Origin: Marisimplicoccus sp038147335
Lineage (GTDB): Bacteria; Bacteroidota; Bacteroidia; Flavobacteriales; Flavobacteriaceae
Reading direction: 5' to 3'
NCBI GenBank assembly: GCA_038147335.1
Contig: JAYQTK010000007.1
Span: 1 to 8,458, forward strand
DNA length: 8,458 nt
The notes under the pieces are model-generated. The model made no database searches. It was not told where the DNA came from and saw only the letters and a list, made by a program, of their open reading frames with translations. The translations under genes were made by a program, and so were the position numbers. Shown piece by piece: positions 7,176-8,458 of the stretch (position 1 is its first letter; the number at the start of each line of letters is the position of its first letter).

Positions 7176-8458
7176 TTAACCTTTAATATTTGGCTCATCA
7201 ATAGTTCCATATATTTCAAAATTTATTGTGGAAACATCCTCAATAGCATCTTCAAAAATATTTTCTATGCACTACGCCTCCAGCAATAGCTGTTACACCA
7301 CCAAATATTGCTGCATACCAAGGTATGTTTTCAGAAATTTTAGTCTCATTGATAAATCAAGATCTAATTTATCCAGTTCACCAAAACTATTTTTACTAAT
7401 TTCGCCAACCCACTTCATGCTAGCTTCATCTGTTTCAAAATTAATGGAGAGCTAATCAATGCTCTATTTTTCCTATAACGAATTTACCTGCAGCTCTATT
7501 AATGTTCAAAATGTTGTTTGAAACATCATCAAGACCTTCAATAATTCCGTTGAGATTAAAAATCCTCAAGCTCTTAAGAAAGTAGTTTCAGGTATATTAG
7601 ATCTAATTAAATCTTTTATTAAAATCTAACCTTCCCTCTAGATTGTTAAATTATTTAAACTATTCCATTGAATATTTAGATCAGATTCAAAAAATCAAAA
7701 TTATACTTTGTAAGACTATCAAATATCCTGAAGATTATCAGCCTATATTTACCTTTAATCTTTATAGATCTATTTATTGTTATAGCTAATGTATGCCTTC
7801 TGATTATTCTTATTAGGACCAATCTGCATTCTTTCACTATTAATATTTATATTATCAATGGTTAAAATGTTTTCATTTTTAGAATATAAAAATCTACATC
7901 TTGAAAAATATCATCAGTAGTTTTTATATTATTACCAATTAACTTAGACTATGTTATTTAAATCAGATGCAAGATTGGTTTGAGCCAAGTCAATACCATC
8001 AAAATTGAAAATAGTATCTATTAAATTAATTTTTATGAAATTAGTCTTATCAATTTTAATACCGCCATTTAAATTTAAACCAGAAATATTGATATCAATC
8101 TCATCATTGAAGGCGACGTTAAACTCTATATTCGAGTATTTATTGTTTAAAAAATTAAAGTTTTTTGATTTTATATTAATTTCTTTTAGCAAATTATTAT
8201 CATTGCTTGCATCGTCATAAAATATATTATCTAAACTTAGATTATCTAGATCTAGATATACGTAAAAACCATCTTTATGATTAATTTTATTTATTTTTTC
8301 TAAAAAGCTATTGCCAAAAGCAAAATATCCTCTTCCACTCGGGTCGATTAAAGCATTTACATACTTATTTTTTACTTGATATTTCGGACTCGACATGTCT
8401 TTTATAAATATAGAAGTTTCTATGGTTTCATTTAATTTGTCATTAATTTCATTTATGC
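7176..8458 (-). CDS. yhdP: YhdP/AsmA-like phospholipid transport protein, C-terminal part (many frameshifts, 5' partial)
   Basis: This is the C-terminal end of a large AsmA-like (YhdP, TIGR02099/DUF3971 type) protein; YhdP with TamB and YdbH moves phospholipid across the periplasm to the outer membrane. From the right edge one frame is open to 7944, with strand-rich repeats such as YVYLDLDNLSLDNIFYDD and INISGLNLNGGIKI. Downstream the protein continues in changing frames: DDIFQDVDFYILK, INSERMQIGPNK, SDLNIQW (about 7660-7680), NLEGRLDF, FNLNGIIEGLDD, AAGKFVIGKIE, NFETDEASMKWVGEI, KLDLDLSM, then the family's terminal NIPWYAAIFGGVTAIAGG and YGTIDEPNIKG, with stop TAA at 7176-7178. About ten shifts occur between 7335 and 7946, all repairable by single bases. 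The W-x..L..LEG..DF block and the G-rich hydrophobic end followed by a YxxxGTxDEP strand are the basis for choosing YhdP; another long AsmA-family member is the alternative. It converges on mgtE with almost no gap. Confidence 0.72.

Noticed and set aside
7228..7455. 75-codon plus-strand frame in the stretch after mgtE
   Set aside because: The minus strand of the same bases encodes the conserved C terminus of the YhdP-like protein, so this frame is a shadow.
6982..7943. Apparent gene-poor region that might hide an RNA gene, CRISPR array or mobile element
   Set aside because: No repeats, RNA-like GC-rich structure or transposase motifs were seen; the bases are fully explained by frameshifted mgtE on the plus strand and yhdP on the minus strand.
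8005..8220. 71-codon plus-strand frame rich in Leu/Ile/Ser
   Set aside because: Antisense to the intact YhdP-like frame; no independent support.

Overview
The window reads as a compact, AT-rich gammaproteobacterial chromosome segment devoted mostly to cell-envelope construction. The gene order (DegS/AlgW-type PDZ protein, murA, ibaG, mlaC, then divergent kdsD, lptA, lptB, rpoN, followed by mgtE and a convergent yhdP) is a shortened version of the order known from Pseudomonas and, in part, Escherichia. Very low GC, tiny or overlapping gene junctions and lost intermediate genes suggest a streamlined lineage such as SAR86-like marine bacteria. That placement is inference, because no rRNA or other taxonomic marker is present.

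Layout. Bases 1-274 (+) hold the 3' end of a periplasmic PDZ protease. It overlaps tail to tail with the minus-strand run mlaC-ibaG-murA (2369 down to 263), whose genes abut or overlap and probably form one transcript. A 54-bp divergent gap (2370-2423) carries a clear extended -10 promoter for mlaC and a weaker candidate for kdsD. Rightward follow kdsD (2424-3385), lptA (3387-3822), lptB (3828-4541), rpoN (4545-5813) and mgtE (5845 to about 7174). The minus strand from 8458 down to 7176 is the C-terminal part of a YhdP/AsmA-like protein. Once the frameshifts are recognised, no stretch over 300 bases lacks a gene.

The genes fit together as an envelope module: MurA makes the first committed peptidoglycan precursor, MlaC carries phospholipid across the periplasm, KdsD starts Kdo synthesis for LPS, LptA and LptB belong to the LPS export machine, YhdP moves phospholipid toward the outer membrane, and the DegS-like protein senses envelope stress. 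RpoN and MgtE are positional companions.

The most important caveat is sequence quality. kdsD, lptA, rpoN, mgtE and yhdP are all interrupted by single-base shifts at or near short A/T runs, with family motifs perfectly preserved on both sides in alternate frames. The shifts are very dense between about 6925 and 7946. This looks like unpolished sequence rather than gene decay. It creates one false gene fusion (lptA-lptB) and several false truncations. I found no convincing evidence for an undescribed system; the most interesting biological signals are the missing partner genes (mlaFEDB, kdsC, lptC) and an apparently leaderless mlaC promoter.
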